Shown piece by piece: positions 17,708-28,219 of a DNA stretch of 64,000 nt (position 1 is the stretch's first letter; each line of letters begins with the position of its first letter). The position numbers and the translations under genes were made by a program. Location of the stretch: NCBI GenBank assembly GCA_001464495.1, contig LNDZ01000013.1:1-64000 (forward strand). Direction: 5' to 3'. Origin of the DNA: Betaproteobacteria bacterium Ga0074130 (lineage in GTDB: Bacteria > Pseudomonadota > Gammaproteobacteria > Burkholderiales > Rhodocyclaceae). The notes beneath the pieces are model-generated. The model was not told where the DNA came from. It did no database searches and worked only from the letters and a program-made list of their open reading frames with translations.

Positions 17708-18507
17708 GGCAGGTGCGGATGATGGTGTGGCTGTTGGCAGCTGGTTCGCTGTCGGCATGTGTGACAACCCCAAGCGTACAGGATGCGCCACGGGTCCCCG
17801 CAGTTCAGGCGATTTCCCAACAGGCGGCGCAAAGCGATGAGCGTCAGCGGGCAAAGACGCACACCGAGCTGGGCGCTTTGTATGCCCAGGACGGTCGTTT
17901 TGCCGTTGCACTGGAAGAGGCTCGTATCGCCCTAAACGCTGATTCCAGCTATGCGCCTGCCTACAGTTTGCAAGGGCTGGTACATATGTTCTTGGGGGAC
18001 AAGGCGCAGGCAGAAGAGGCGTTCCGCAATGCGCTTTCAATCGCGCCGAACGATCCAGAGACAAACAATAACTACGGGTGGTTTCTGTGTCAGACCGGTC
18101 GTGAGGCCGAGAGTATTCCGCGTTTCAAGGCGGTCTACCGTAATCAGCTCTATCTCACCCCAACCAAGCCCTATACCAATGCTGGGATCTGCTTGTTGCG
18201 CATGAAGGACTATGCCGCGGCTGAAGAACACCTAAATACAGCATTGCGTTATCAACCTGGCAACAGCCAAGCGCATTATTGGCTGGCTGAGCTGTATTAC
18301 CAGACCAATCGCCTGAACGATGCAAGGATGCGTGTGAATGAGCTGAGCCGAATGATCGAGCCTTCGGTCGAGGTAACTTGGCTCGGCGCAAGAATCGAGC
18401 GCAAGCAAGGCGATCGCGAGGCAGAGCTACGCTACACCACCATCATGCGTCGAAAGTTCCAGGACACGGCTCAATATCAAAAAATGTTGCAGGGGCAGTT
18501 CGAATGA
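17704..18507 (+). CDS. pilW: Type IV pilus biogenesis/stability lipoprotein PilW (PilF)
   Basis: From GTG 17704 the protein is 267 residues and begins with a lipoprotein signal ([14 protein letters not shown]). Four to five tetratricopeptide repeats follow (for example [20 protein letters not shown] and [20 protein letters not shown]). The outer-membrane lipoprotein assists PilQ secretin assembly in type IV pili. The reading frame is open back to 17611 inside rlmN, but the signal sequence and the GTGA overlap fix the start. It is translationally coupled to rodZ through an ATGA overlap. Confidence 0.93.
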   Translation: MRQVRMMVWLLAAGSLSACVTTPSVQDAPRVPAVQAISQQAAQSDERQRAKTHTELGALYAQDGRFAVALEEARIALNADSSYAPAYSLQGLVHMFLGDKAQAEEAFRNALSIAPNDPETNNNYGWFLCQTGREAESIPRFKAVYRNQLYLTPTKPYTNAGICLLRMKDYAAAEEHLNTALRYQPGNSQAHYWLAELYYQTNRLNDARMRVNELSRMIEPSVEVTWLGARIERKQGDREAELRYTTIMRRKFQDTAQYQKMLQGQFE

Positions 18508-19418
18508 GTGAACACGACAACGACATCATTGAGCCTGCAGAGCCGGTAGCTGAGCCAGTTGTTGCTGCGCTGCCGTTGCCGGGTGCTCAATTGCGTGCTG
18601 CACGCGAGGCCCATGGCCTCTCCCTCGGGGAGGTTTCGCAAGCGCTAAAATTTGGTGTGAGGCAGATCGAAGCTCTTGAGAATGATGATTTTTCGACGCT
18701 GACGGGAACCACCTTTATTCGCGGCTTTGTACGTAGCTACGCGCGTTATCTCCGTTTGGATGAAGCGCCTTTGCTGGCTTCCCTTGAGGACCAAGCACCC
18801 GCTGCCATACCTGAAGTTCGTGGTGTTGAAAGTATGGATGCCGAAATGCCTGTCGCGGGTGCGGATCCAAGCAAGCGTCTTTATTGGTTGGCGGTAGGGG
18901 TGTTGCTGCTCGGTGCTTTTGCTTGGTTCGCTTGGCAAGGTCAGCCGCTGGTTGCCCCTATCTCGGGTACGTCAGATACGCCGGAAGTCGCTGCGCCTGT
19001 TGAGGCGCCGAAGAATGATGTCACCATCCCTTTGCAGCCTGTGCCTGTGACGCTCCCGATTGAGTCACCCGCTGCTGTACCCGTTGAAAGTAAACCTGGA
19101 TCAGAAGTGGTATCACCAGCTGCTTCGGCTGCCGAGGCCGCAACAGCAGCGGTGGCCTCCCCGAATGATCGCGTGTTGGCATTTTCTTTTGCCGATGTGT
19201 CCTGGGTTGAGGTGCGCGATGCCACCCAGCGAGTGGTGCTGACCGGCAAAAGTGAGCCCGGCACTCGCCAGACGGTGCGTGGCCGCCCGCCGTTTCAACT
19301 GGTGATAGGCAATGCTCAGACAGTCAAACTCCGTTACGAAGATCGCGCCGTGGATCTTCTGCCTTATATCCGTGCCGATGTCGCACGCCTGACGCTTGAT
19401 GACAACACAAAGCAATAA
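18504..19418 (+). CDS. rodZ: RodZ-like helix-turn-helix membrane protein
   Basis: From ATG 18504, which overlaps the pilW stop, the protein is 304 residues. It has a RodZ-type helix-turn-helix ([20 protein letters not shown], then [20 protein letters not shown]), one transmembrane segment ([19 protein letters not shown], about residues 130-150), a Pro/Val/Ala-rich periplasmic linker and a C-terminal DUF4115 domain. RodZ links MreB to the cell-wall elongation machinery. The gene overlaps the ispG start by 20 bp. Confidence 0.9.
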   Translation: MSEHDNDIIEPAEPVAEPVVAALPLPGAQLRAAREAHGLSLGEVSQALKFGVRQIEALENDDFSTLTGTTFIRGFVRSYARYLRLDEAPLLASLEDQAPAAIPEVRGVESMDAEMPVAGADPSKRLYWLAVGVLLLGAFAWFAWQGQPLVAPISGTSDTPEVAAPVEAPKNDVTIPLQPVPVTLPIESPAAVPVESKPGSEVVSPAASAAEAATAAVASPNDRVLAFSFADVSWVEVRDATQRVVLTGKSEPGTRQTVRGRPPFQLVIGNAQTVKLRYEDRAVDLLPYIRADVARLTLDDNTKQ

Positions 19419-20658
19419 TTTTCCTGTCCGTCGCAAAACGCGGCAGGTTCATGTAGGCAAGGTTCTGGTTGGCGGTGGTGCCGATGGCACCGAGATCGCC
19501 CCTGTTGTTGTGCAGTCGATGACCAACACAGACACCGCCGATGACTTTGCGACCGCCATGCAGGTTGCCCAACTGGCGCGTGCGGGTTCCGAGGTCGTTC
19601 GTATCACGGTGAACACCCGCGAGGCCGCCGCCGCTGTGCCTAAGGTGCGTGAGCGTCTGGCGCAGATGAAGATTGATGTGCCACTGGTGGGGGATTTTCA
19701 CTTCAACGGCCACCGTTTGCTGACCGAGTTCCCGGAATGTGCGGAGATGCTCGACAAGCTGCGTATTAATCCCGGTAATGTTGGCAAGGGCAGCAAGCGC
19801 GATGAGCAGTATGCCCAACTGATTGAGATTGCCTGCAAATACGACAAGCCGGTCCGCATTGGTGTGAATTGGGGCAGTCTGGATCAAGCGCTGCTAGCGC
19901 GGATCATGGACGAAAACGCAAAGCGTGCCCAGCCCAAGGATGCGACTTCCATCATGCGTGAGGCGATGGTGACCTCAGCATTAGAGTCGGCGGCTCAGGC
20001 GGTCGAGTTTGGTCTCTCGCCAAACAAGATTATTCTGTCTTGCAAAGTGTCGGGTGTGCAGGATTTGATCGCTATTTACGCTGATCTTGCTGGTAAATGT
20101 GACTATCCGTTGCATTTAGGCCTGACTGAGGCCGGGATGGGCTCCAAGGGCATCGTCGCGTCGAGCGCCGCTATGGGCGTGCTGCTCCAGCAAGGGATTG
20201 GTGACACCGTCCGCGTGTCACTGACGCCGGAGCCGAATGGCGATCGCACCAAGGAAGTGGTGGTGGCACAAGAACTGTTGCAGACGATGGGTCTGCGCGC
20301 CTTTACGCCGCTAGTTGCCGCATGCCCGGGGTGTGGCCGCACCACCAGCACCTATTTCCAAGAGCTGGCGCAGGACGTACAGACGTATGTGCGCGACAAG
20401 ATGCCCACATGGCGTTTGGAGCGCATTGGCGTTGAGAACATGACGCTTGCTGTAATGGGCTGTGTGGTGAATGGCCCGGGTGAAAGTAAGCATGCCAACA
20501 TTGGTATCAGTCTGCCAGGGACCGGTGAGTCGCCAGTAGCCCCCGTGTTTGTGGACGGCGAGCACACGATAACGCTCAAGGGTGACAACCTGATCAATGA
20601 GTTCAAGACCATCATTGATGACTATGTGTCTCGTACTTACCCGCTGCATCGAGATTGA
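19399..20658 (+). CDS. ispG: 4-hydroxy-3-methylbut-2-enyl diphosphate synthase (IspG/GcpE)
   Basis: About 419 residues. The start is ATG 19399; the codon just before it is an in-frame TTG. The [4Fe-4S] ligands are visible in CPGCGRT and [10 protein letters not shown]. IspG catalyses the penultimate step of the MEP isoprenoid pathway in the cytosol. The protein has the longer betaproteobacterial form with an insert before [19 protein letters not shown]. It overlaps the end of rodZ and is followed by a 120-bp gap before hisS. Confidence 0.96.
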   Translation: MTTQSNNFPVRRKTRQVHVGKVLVGGGADGTEIAPVVVQSMTNTDTADDFATAMQVAQLARAGSEVVRITVNTREAAAAVPKVRERLAQMKIDVPLVGDFHFNGHRLLTEFPECAEMLDKLRINPGNVGKGSKRDEQYAQLIEIACKYDKPVRIGVNWGSLDQALLARIMDENAKRAQPKDATSIMREAMVTSALESAAQAVEFGLSPNKIILSCKVSGVQDLIAIYADLAGKCDYPLHLGLTEAGMGSKGIVASSAAMGVLLQQGIGDTVRVSLTPEPNGDRTKEVVVAQELLQTMGLRAFTPLVAACPGCGRTTSTYFQELAQDVQTYVRDKMPTWRLERIGVENMTLAVMGCVVNGPGESKHANIGISLPGTGESPVAPVFVDGEHTITLKGDNLINEFKTIIDDYVSRTYPLHRD

Positions 20659-20778
20659 TCTCAGTCCTGCCACTGGACGTTAAACACAGATTCATCGTGC
20701 CTTTGGCGCACTTCAATAAGCGCATTAACAAACACCCATCGTCATGATCTGCATGGCGCGTGAAATAGATACAGATTT

Positions 20779-22074
20779 ATGAGTCAAACATTGCAAGCCG
20801 TCCGCGGTATGAACGACATCCTCCCTGAGGAGGCCGAGTTGTGGGAGCAGTTTGAGGACATGATTCGCGATTGGTTGCGTGCCTACGGCTATCGCCCGAT
20901 CCGCATGCCCCTCGTTGAGCCGACGCCGCTGTTCTCCCGTGCGATTGGCGAAGTAACCGATATTGTTGAGAAGGAAATGTATTCCTTCGAAGATTCGCTG
21001 AATGGCGAAAAGCTGACCCTACGCCCTGAAGGTACAGCCTCTTGCGTGCGTGCAGTGTTACAGCACAATATGCTATACGAAGGACCAAAGCGCCTGTGGT
21101 ATCAAGGCCCGATGTTCCGCCATGAGCGTCCGCAAAAGGGCCGCTACCGCCAGTTCCATCAGATTGGAGTCGAGGCGCTGGGCTTCGCTGGTCCGGACAT
21201 TGATGCCGAACAGATTTTGATGACGGCGCGGCTCTGGGATGATCTCGGCTTGGAGGGCATTCGCCTTGAGTTGAATTCGCTAGGCAGTGTGGAAGAGCGC
21301 CAGCAACACCGCGCGGCACTGATTACGTATTTTGAGCAACATGCCGATCAGCTGGATGCCGACGCGCAACGTCGCTTACATAGCAACCCACTGCGCATTT
21401 TGGATACCAAGAATCCAGCCATGCAAGCGCTGGTGGAAGCTGCCCCCAAGCTGATGGATTATCTGGGCGAGGAATCGCTAAAACACTTCGACGGTGTGCA
21501 GGCCATTCTCAAGGATGCGGGCATCCATGCGCACGTTAATCCGCGTCTGGTACGCGGGCTGGATTATTACAACCTCACGGTTTTTGAGTGGGTGACGGAT
21601 CAACTCGGCGCGCAAGGGACTGTGTGTGCAGGCGGGCGTTACGACGGCCTGATCTCCCAACTGGGTGGCAAGCCGGCACCTGCATGTGGTTTCGCGATGG
21701 GAGTTGAGCGTCTTTTGGCGCTGTGGAAAGATCAAGGCAATCAAGCCAGCGCGGTAACGCCCGATGTTTATCTGGTGGTGCAGGGTGATGCCGCCAGCCG
21801 CTTTGCTTTCCGCGTGGCGGAAGAGTTGCGCAGTAGCGGATTGGCAGTCCTCCACCATTGCGGCGGCGGTAGCTTCAAGTCGCAAATGAAGCGTGCAGAT
21901 GGAAGCGGTGCCCCTTTGGCTGTGATTATTGGTGACGATGAAGTCGCCGCAGGTGAAGTTACACTTAAGCCTTTGCGTGATGCAGTAGAACAAAAACGAG
22001 TGGCCTTGGCTGATCTGGCCGAAGCCGTAAATAATCTGATTTTCTCGACGGAAGACGACGATGGCAGTGTATGA
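20779..22074 (+). CDS. hisS: Histidyl-tRNA synthetase
   Basis: A 431-residue class II aminoacyl-tRNA synthetase. It begins with [20 protein letters not shown]; motif 2 is [20 protein letters not shown], and the histidine-specific segments [15 protein letters not shown] and GGRYDGL are present. The C-terminal anticodon-binding domain follows (from about residue 330). It overlaps yfgM by 14 bp, so the two are probably co-translated. The paralogue hisZ, lacking the anticodon domain, lies 8 kb downstream. Confidence 0.97.
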   Translation: MSQTLQAVRGMNDILPEEAELWEQFEDMIRDWLRAYGYRPIRMPLVEPTPLFSRAIGEVTDIVEKEMYSFEDSLNGEKLTLRPEGTASCVRAVLQHNMLYEGPKRLWYQGPMFRHERPQKGRYRQFHQIGVEALGFAGPDIDAEQILMTARLWDDLGLEGIRLELNSLGSVEERQQHRAALITYFEQHADQLDADAQRRLHSNPLRILDTKNPAMQALVEAAPKLMDYLGEESLKHFDGVQAILKDAGIHAHVNPRLVRGLDYYNLTVFEWVTDQLGAQGTVCAGGRYDGLISQLGGKPAPACGFAMGVERLLALWKDQGNQASAVTPDVYLVVQGDAASRFAFRVAEELRSSGLAVLHHCGGGSFKSQMKRADGSGAPLAVIIGDDEVAAGEVTLKPLRDAVEQKRVALADLAEAVNNLIFSTEDDDGSV

Positions 22075-22732
22075 CCACGAAGAGCAAGAGCAGCTCGATA
22101 CTCTGAAGGCCTGGTGGCGCGATCATGGCAACAAGGTGATCAACCTAGCGTTGGCTGCCGCGCTGGTAGCTGCAGGTGTTTCCGGTTGGAAGTGGTGGCA
22201 GGACCGCCAAAGTGTCGGTGCTGGCGCCTTATACGGCCAATTGCAAGCAGCCGTGGAAGCACGTGATGTCAAGGCTGTCCGCGATACCGCAGTTGAGCTC
22301 GCCGAAAAGTACGACGGTACCGTTTATGCCGGTATGGGCGCGTTACTGGCCGCACGGGTGCAAATGGATGCAGGTGATGCCAAGAATGCAAAAGCCCAAC
22401 TTGCGTGGGCAGCAGAGAAGGCAAGCGACCCTGCACTGCGTGACCTAGCGCGCCTGCGTCTGGCCGGTTTGTTGCTGGATGATAAAGCCTATGACGAGGC
22501 CTTGAAGCAGTTGAGCAAGGACCCTGAGGCTAGTTTTGCGGTGCGTTTTGCCGAGCTCAAGGGCGACATCTATGCAGCCCAGGGCAAGGCCGACGAAGCG
22601 CGTGCTGCGTATCAAGTCGCACTTGGCAAGCTGGAAAGTAAGGGTGGTGTGGATACGCCCGCGACCCAGCGTGAAGCCATGTATCGCGAACTGATGCAGG
22701 TCAAGCTCGATTCGCTCGGAGGCAAGGCCTGA
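22061..22732 (+). CDS. yfgM: YfgM-type tetratricopeptide periplasmic chaperone-like protein
   Basis: 223 residues. An N-terminal cytoplasmic stretch ([20 protein letters not shown]) precedes one membrane anchor ([21 protein letters not shown]) and TPR-like helices in the periplasm. YfgM proteins associate with PpiD and the Sec translocon in E. coli. The hisS-yfgM-bamB-der order is strongly conserved and supports the call. The stop overlaps the bamB start by one base. Confidence 0.9.
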   Translation: MAVYDHEEQEQLDTLKAWWRDHGNKVINLALAAALVAAGVSGWKWWQDRQSVGAGALYGQLQAAVEARDVKAVRDTAVELAEKYDGTVYAGMGALLAARVQMDAGDAKNAKAQLAWAAEKASDPALRDLARLRLAGLLLDDKAYDEALKQLSKDPEASFAVRFAELKGDIYAAQGKADEARAAYQVALGKLESKGGVDTPATQREAMYRELMQVKLDSLGGKA

Positions 22733-23904
22733 TGAGTTTGATGGCGCGCACCGCTGTGCTGTTGGCAGTCGCCACACTGGTGAGCGGCTGTTCGACCATG
22801 GGTGAAGTGTTCGATAAGCTCAATCCACTGTCATCTTCCGTACCTACCAAGATTAAACCGGCTGAGCTGGTAAGTTTCCAGCCTACAGTGAAGTTGAGTA
22901 CGGTCTGGCAGCGTAGCATTGGTACGAGTGGCGAGTTCACACTGACCCCTGCGGTAGTTGGCGATTCGGTGTACGTTGCCAGTAATGGTGGCATGCTGGC
23001 GCGCTATGACAATGGTCAGGAAGTGTGGCGGGTCAATGTCGGCCAGCCGATTGCGGGTGGCGTTGGCGCGGATCGCGAAGTGGTTGCAGTGGGTACATCC
23101 AAGGGTGAGGTACTGGCATTCAACAGTGCAGATGGCAAGCCCAAATGGAAAGCGCGTGCGTCATCCGAGGTGCTGGCTGCGCCAGCCGTGGGCGATGGCT
23201 TGGTCATTGTGCGTAGCGGAGATTCGCGTATTTTTGGTTTTGATCAAGCGGACGGTAAGCGTCGTTGGGTTTATCAACGCACGATCCCCGCACTGAGTTT
23301 GCGAACCAATGCGGGTGTATTGCTCGCTGGTAAGGGCCTGTTGGTCGGTTTCCCCGGCGGCAAGCTGGTAGCCATTTCAACCACCAATGGCGCGGCCTTG
23401 TGGGAAATCACGATTGCTCAGCCTAAGGGGGCAACAGAGCTTGAACGTGTGGCTGACATCACTAGCTCGCCGGTGCTGGATATTCGTCATGCGTGTGCCG
23501 CGGCTTATCAAGGCCGAGTTTCTTGTATTGACGTGAATACCGGCAGCACTATCTGGTCGCGTGATGTGTCGAGCAGTGCTGGCATCGATATCGATAGCAA
23601 GGCAGTCTATGTCAGTGATGACAAGGGTGCAGTGCACGCATTTGATCGTTTCACCGGCTCAAGTCTTTGGAAGCAAAGTGCGCTGACCAACCGTGGTTTG
23701 TCGCGTCCGATTGCCATGGGTAATCACATTGCGGTGGGCGATGCGCAAGGCTACATTCACATTCTGCGCCGCGACGATGGTGCATTTGCCGCACGCATGA
23801 GCACCGATGGCAGTGCAATCTCGGCTGAGCCACAAGCGCTGGAGCGCGGCTTTGTCGTGCAGACCCGTAATGGCGGCGTGTATTCGCTAAGTATTGAGAA
23901 GTAA
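22732..23904 (+). CDS. bamB: Outer-membrane assembly lipoprotein BamB
   Basis: 390 residues with a lipoprotein signal ending LVSGCSTM (lipobox Cys about residue 20). The rest is an eight-bladed beta-propeller of PQQ-like repeats, visible in recurring pieces such as NGGMLARYDNGQEVWRVNVG and GKPKWKARASSEVLAAPAVG. BamB is an accessory subunit of the BAM complex that inserts beta-barrels into the outer membrane. Another Bam subunit, bamD, is at 37.5 kb. Confidence 0.95.
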   Translation: MSLMARTAVLLAVATLVSGCSTMGEVFDKLNPLSSSVPTKIKPAELVSFQPTVKLSTVWQRSIGTSGEFTLTPAVVGDSVYVASNGGMLARYDNGQEVWRVNVGQPIAGGVGADREVVAVGTSKGEVLAFNSADGKPKWKARASSEVLAAPAVGDGLVIVRSGDSRIFGFDQADGKRRWVYQRTIPALSLRTNAGVLLAGKGLLVGFPGGKLVAISTTNGAALWEITIAQPKGATELERVADITSSPVLDIRHACAAAYQGRVSCIDVNTGSTIWSRDVSSSAGIDIDSKAVYVSDDKGAVHAFDRFTGSSLWKQSALTNRGLSRPIAMGNHIAVGDAQGYIHILRRDDGAFAARMSTDGSAISAEPQALERGFVVQTRNGGVYSLSIEK

Positions 23905-23952
23905 CCGATTCAAACAAGGGGCGGTGCCCCTTGTAGCCCCCTGAGGAATCGG
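23905..23952 (+). terminator. Nested hairpin after bamB
   Basis: An inner perfect 8-bp stem CAAGGGGC/GCCCCTTG with a 3-nt loop (23915-23933) is enclosed by a second stem CCGATTC/GAATCGG (23905-23911 with 23946-23952). No T-run follows, so it may slow transcription or protect RNA ends rather than act as an intrinsic terminator. Confidence 0.5.
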
Positions 23953-23991
23953 GGACGCAATTTTGCAGCACCTTTAATTCGTACCGTCATC

Positions 23992-25314
23992 ATGAAACCC
24001 ACGCTGGCCCTGGTTGGCCGTCCCAATGTCGGCAAGTCGACACTCTTCAATCGTCTGACCCGGACGCGGGATGCGCTCGTCGCGGATATGCCGGGCCTCA
24101 CGCGGGATCGTCACTATGGGCATGGCCGCATGGGTGACCGTCCTTACCTCGTCGTAGATACCGGCGGCTTTGAGCCGCGAGCCAAGGACGGCATTCTGAA
24201 AGAAATGGCGCAGCAGGCCGAGGCAGCGATTGCCGAATCAGACATGCTGTTGTTCATCGTCGATGGCCGTGCCGGTTTGACACCGCAAGATGTCGCTATC
24301 GGTGAGCGCCTGCGTAAGAGTGGACGCCCCTTGTTGCTGGTGGTAAACAAGGCCGAAGGCATGAAGGCGGGTTTGATTAGTGCCGAATTCCACGAGCTTG
24401 GTCTCGGCGATCCTCTCGTGATTTCAGCCGCTCACGGCGATGGTGTTCGGGATCTGATTGATCAGGCCTTGTCAGCGTTTCCTCTGGAAGAGGAAGAAGA
24501 GGATGACGCGCATGGTCCGAAGGTCGCCATTGTCGGTCGTCCTAATGTCGGCAAGAGCACCCTGATCAACGCCATGCTCGGCGAAGACCGGGTGATTGCC
24601 TTCGATATGCCGGGCACCACACGTGATGCGATTGAGGTGCCATTCGAGCGTAATGGCCGCGCCTATACGCTGATCGATACGGCGGGCTTGCGTCGTCGCG
24701 GTAAGGTGTTTGAGGCGGTCGAAAAATTCTCCGTGATCAAAACATTGCAGGCAGTTGAAGCTTGTAATGTCGTTGTTCTGATGTTGGATGCCAGCCAAGA
24801 TATTTCCGATCAGGATGCGCATATCGCCGGCTTCATTATCGAGTCAGGTCGGGCCCTGGTGATTGCGGTGAACAAGTGGGATGCAATCGATAGTTATCGA
24901 CGTGAGCAGATCAAGGGTGACATCAACCGCAAGTTGAACTTCCTCGGTTTTGCACGCCTGCACTTCACGTCTGCATTGAATGGCGAAGGCATTGGCCCTG
25001 TGCTGACTTCTGTGGACAAGGCGTATGCCGCAGCCATGATCAAGCTGCCGACGCCGAAGCTGACTCGCGCTTTGGAAAATGCGCTTGAAAAGCAGGCGCC
25101 GCCGCGCCATGGCCTGTTCCGCCCCAAGATGCGTTACGCGCACCAGGGCGGCAGCAACCCACCCATCATCGTGATCCACGGCAATGCGCTGGACAATATT
25201 CCGGATTCATATACAAGATTTTTGGAACGAAGTTTCATGGAGACCTTCAAACTAAAAGGCACTCCACTGCGTATCCAGTACAAGACCAGCAAGAATCCGT
25301 TTGCCGAGAAATAG
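23992..25314 (+). CDS. der: Ribosome-associated GTPase Der (EngA)
   Basis: A 440-residue protein with two tandem G domains, each with its own P-loop ([16 protein letters not shown] near residue 6 and [16 protein letters not shown] near residue 180), separated by an acidic linker ([11 protein letters not shown]). The C-terminal KH-like domain ends [15 protein letters not shown]. Der is needed for 50S subunit assembly. It lies 87 bp after bamB, across a nested hairpin. Confidence 0.97.
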   Translation: MKPTLALVGRPNVGKSTLFNRLTRTRDALVADMPGLTRDRHYGHGRMGDRPYLVVDTGGFEPRAKDGILKEMAQQAEAAIAESDMLLFIVDGRAGLTPQDVAIGERLRKSGRPLLLVVNKAEGMKAGLISAEFHELGLGDPLVISAAHGDGVRDLIDQALSAFPLEEEEEDDAHGPKVAIVGRPNVGKSTLINAMLGEDRVIAFDMPGTTRDAIEVPFERNGRAYTLIDTAGLRRRGKVFEAVEKFSVIKTLQAVEACNVVVLMLDASQDISDQDAHIAGFIIESGRALVIAVNKWDAIDSYRREQIKGDINRKLNFLGFARLHFTSALNGEGIGPVLTSVDKAYAAAMIKLPTPKLTRALENALEKQAPPRHGLFRPKMRYAHQGGSNPPIIVIHGNALDNIPDSYTRFLERSFMETFKLKGTPLRIQYKTSKNPFAEK

Positions 25315-25326
25315 TCTCATTTGGGA

Positions 25327-25356
25327 TTGGCATGCTGGTGAAAAATGGATTACAGT
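25327..25356 (+). promoter_or_regulatory. Putative sigma-70 promoter for hfq
   Basis: TTGGCA at 25327-25332 (five of six matches to the -35 consensus) and TACAGT at 25351-25356 (four of six to the -10) are spaced by 18 bp, about 70 bp upstream of the hfq start. Confidence 0.45.
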
Positions 25357-25372
25357 ACAGAGGCCTAGCGGC

Positions 25373-25395
25373 GTCCGCCTGAATACAAGGCGGAC
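25373..25395 (+). promoter_or_regulatory. Hairpin in the hfq 5' leader
   Basis: A perfect 8-bp stem GTCCGCCT/AGGCGGAC with a 7-nt loop lies 30 bp before the hfq start, just upstream of the AAGAAGAGGCAGAG translation-initiation region. It would sit in the 5' untranslated RNA if the promoter above is used. Hfq binds its own leader in E. coli, so a role in autoregulation is conceivable. Confidence 0.5.
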
Positions 25396-25425
25396 AAGAC
25401 AACGCAAACAAGAAGAGGCAGAGCA

Positions 25426-25668
25426 ATGAGCAACAAAGGGCAAATGCTACAAGACCCGTTTTTGAATACCTTGCGCCGGGAACATGTTCCGGTTTCCATT
25501 TACTTGGTAAATGGCATTAAGTTGCAGGGCCAGATCGAGTCTTTTGATCAATATGTGGTCCTTCTCAAGAATGTTGTGACGCAGATGGTCTACAAGCACG
25601 CGATTTCAACTGTCGTGCCCGCGCGTCCCGTCAATTTCGCTGCTGATGCAGGTGGTGCCGAGCACTGA
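25426..25668 (+). CDS. hfq: RNA chaperone Hfq
   Basis: 80 residues, beginning [20 protein letters not shown] with Sm1 motif ([20 protein letters not shown]) and Sm2 motif ([10 protein letters not shown]). It forms a hexameric ring that pairs small RNAs with mRNAs. The hfq-hflX-hflK-hflC order matches the proteobacterial standard. The C-terminal tail is short ([10 protein letters not shown]). Confidence 0.98.
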   Translation: MSNKGQMLQDPFLNTLRREHVPVSIYLVNGIKLQGQIESFDQYVVLLKNVVTQMVYKHAISTVVPARPVNFAADAGGAEH

Positions 25669-25714
25669 TTTGCATATCTATCTGGCAGGTAATTGACTTA
25701 CCTGCCTTCCCCTG

Positions 25715-26863
25715 ATGTTTGAACGTCCCGCGAGCGGTGAGCAAGCCGTACTCGTCCAACTTGACTTTGGCGAGGGCGATTACGCCGAACGTCGGGAGGA
25801 GTTTCGCCTCCTCGTCGGCAGTGCTGGCGCCACTCCATGCGCAGACATTCGCGGCAAGCGCAGCTCACCCGATGCAGCAACCTATGCGGGTAAAGGCAAG
25901 GTCGCTGAAATCAAGGAGGCCATGACGGCGGTTGGCGCTGACATTGTCATCTTCAATCATCAGTTATCTGCGGCGCAGCAGCGCAACCTAGAGCGCGTAC
26001 TGGAATGTCGGGTAATTGATCGTAATGCCTTGATTTTGGATATTTTTGCCCTGCGAGCGCGCAGCCACGAAGGCAAATTACAGGTGGAGCTTGCCCAGCT
26101 GGAGCACTTGGCAACACGGTTGGTCCGTGGCTGGACTCACCTCGAGCGACAAAAAGGCGGCATTGGTTTGCGTGGCCCAGGGGAAAAACAGCTGGAAACT
26201 GACCGCCGTCTACTTGGCAAGCGGGTTTCCTTCCTGAAAGACAAGCTCAAGACGCTTGAAAAGCAACGAGCAGTGCGCCGCCGCTCGCGCGATCGTAATC
26301 AAGTACTGGCAGTATCACTGGTCGGCTATACCAATGCTGGCAAATCGACCTTGTTCAATGCATTGACGAAGGCCGGCAGTTACGCTGCTGATCAGCTATT
26401 TGCTACGCTAGATACGACCTCGCGGCGTTTATATGTCCCGGAAGTCGGAGGCCAGATCGTGATTTCCGATACTGTTGGTTTTATCCGTGACCTGCCGCAC
26501 TCCTTGGTGGCGGCTTTCCATGCCACGCTTGAGGAAACGGCGAATGCGGACTTGCTGTTGCACGTCGTAGACTCCGCCAGCGCTGACCGAGACCAGCAAA
26601 TTGATGCTGTAAACGGCGTGCTGAAAGAGATTGGGGCGGCTGCTGTTCCGCAGATTATTGTCTGGAACAAGATCGATGCAACTGCGGCCAGTGCCGGGGT
26701 TGAGCGAGATGAGTATGGTAAAATCGCGCGCGTTCGAGTGAGTGCACGTACGGGTGAGGGGTTAACCCTTTTACGTAGTGCGCTGGCCGAAGTCGCAATT
26801 GATGCAGCCGAAGCCGAAAATTGGGCACAGGCTGAACCTGGCACAGAAGTCCCTGTCGAATGA
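25715..26863 (+). CDS. hflX: Ribosome-splitting GTPase HflX
   Basis: 382 residues. An N-terminal nucleotide-binding domain with the glycine-rich linker (GGIGLRGPGEKQLETDRRLL) precedes a G domain whose P-loop is VGYTNAGKSTLFNALT and whose G3 motif is DTVGF. HflX rescues stalled ribosomes, particularly under heat stress. It stands between hfq and hflK, as in most proteobacteria. Confidence 0.96.
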   Translation: MFERPASGEQAVLVQLDFGEGDYAERREEFRLLVGSAGATPCADIRGKRSSPDAATYAGKGKVAEIKEAMTAVGADIVIFNHQLSAAQQRNLERVLECRVIDRNALILDIFALRARSHEGKLQVELAQLEHLATRLVRGWTHLERQKGGIGLRGPGEKQLETDRRLLGKRVSFLKDKLKTLEKQRAVRRRSRDRNQVLAVSLVGYTNAGKSTLFNALTKAGSYAADQLFATLDTTSRRLYVPEVGGQIVISDTVGFIRDLPHSLVAAFHATLEETANADLLLHVVDSASADRDQQIDAVNGVLKEIGAAAVPQIIVWNKIDATAASAGVERDEYGKIARVRVSARTGEGLTLLRSALAEVAIDAAEAENWAQAEPGTEVPVE

Positions 26864-26926
26864 CCTTTGCGGGCCCCGGTCCGATTCTAAAAAGCCAATA
26901 TCGTGATAACTGGAATTCTTCTGTCT

Positions 26927-28219
26927 ATGAGCAATCATGGTTGGGGCAACGACCCCGAGTCCGGTAACAACAAGGACAAGGATAAGCGCAAGCCTCCTAC
27001 CGATGCCCCACCAGATCTTGAGGAACTGTGGCGTGACTTTAGCCAGCGCCTCGGGGGCTTGTTTGGCAAGCAGCAACGCCCAAGCGGCAATGGTGGTTTT
27101 GGTGGTGGTACGCCAAACATTACGCCACGGCAGTTTGGTGGCGGTGTGGGCGTAATCGCTGCACTGCTTGCGGCAGTTTGGCTTGCCAGTGGCTTTTATA
27201 TTGTGGATGCGAGCGAACGCGGCGTTGTGCTGCAGTTTGGGCGCTACAGCGAAACTACCAGTCCAGGCCTGCGTTGGCGCATGCCGTGGCCGATTGAAAG
27301 CCATGAAGTGGTCAATCTTTCCGGTGTGCGTCGTCTGGAAATTGGCTATCGTGGTTCGGAAAAAAACAAGGTACTGCGCGAGGCGCAGATGCTGACTGAC
27401 GATGAAAATATCGTCAACATCCAGTTCGCCGTCCAGTACTTACTGAAAGATCCGCAAGCTTATTTGTTCACTAATCGTCAGCCTGATGAGACCGTGATGC
27501 AGGCCGCCGAAACCGCGATTCGCGAAGTGGTCGGTAAGAGCAAGATGGACTTTGTGCTCTACGAAGGGCGCGACCAGATTGCCTCGAACACACAAAAGCT
27601 GATGCAGGAAATTCTGGATCGATACAAGACCGGCATTCAGGTCAGCAGCGTGACCATGCAGAACGCGCAGCCACCAGAACAGGTGCAGGCAGCGTTTGAA
27701 GATGCCGTCAAGGCGGGTCAGGATCGCCAGCGTTCAAAAAATGAAGGCGAGGCTTACGCCAATGACGTGATTCCACGTGCCAAGGGTACGGCGTCGCGAC
27801 TGTTTGAAGAAGCCGAGGGTTACAAGCAACGCATGATTGCCACCGCCGAGGGTGATGCTAGCCGCTTCAAGCAGATTCTGGTTGAGTACAACAAGGCGCC
27901 TGAAGTCATGCGGACGCGTTTGTATCTTGAAACCATGCAGCAGGTCTACACCAACACCAGTAAGGTCATGGTGGATGCCAAGGGCCAGGGTAATCTCTTG
28001 TACCTGCCTTTGGACAAGCTCATGGCGGCTTCTGTGGCTGCAACGCCGGCGACCCCTGCAGCTGATCCAGCTGCAGCGCGCCCGTCGCAGGGTGGTTTGC
28101 CTTCAATCTACGATTCAAATGCTGTGCCGCCACAGCTTGAGAAAGCACCACTGGTCGATGGGGGTTCTAGCGATTCGCGTCGTCGCGACTCACTCAGCCG
28201 TGATCGGGGAGCACGATAA
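26927..28219 (+). CDS. hflK: FtsH protease modulator HflK
   Basis: The start is set at ATG 26927 (MSNHGWGNDPESGNNKDKDK); a GTG at 26903 adds eight atypical residues. The protein has a Gly/Pro-rich cytoplasmic N-terminus, one transmembrane segment (VGVIAALLAAVWLASGFYIV) and a periplasmic SPFH/band-7 domain with a coiled coil (EAYANDVIPRAKGTASRLFE). HflK and HflC form a cage around FtsH. The stop overlaps the hflC start by one base. Confidence 0.96.
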   Translation: MSNHGWGNDPESGNNKDKDKRKPPTDAPPDLEELWRDFSQRLGGLFGKQQRPSGNGGFGGGTPNITPRQFGGGVGVIAALLAAVWLASGFYIVDASERGVVLQFGRYSETTSPGLRWRMPWPIESHEVVNLSGVRRLEIGYRGSEKNKVLREAQMLTDDENIVNIQFAVQYLLKDPQAYLFTNRQPDETVMQAAETAIREVVGKSKMDFVLYEGRDQIASNTQKLMQEILDRYKTGIQVSSVTMQNAQPPEQVQAAFEDAVKAGQDRQRSKNEGEAYANDVIPRAKGTASRLFEEAEGYKQRMIATAEGDASRFKQILVEYNKAPEVMRTRLYLETMQQVYTNTSKVMVDAKGQGNLLYLPLDKLMAASVAATPATPAADPAAARPSQGGLPSIYDSNAVPPQLEKAPLVDGGSSDSRRRDSLSRDRGAR

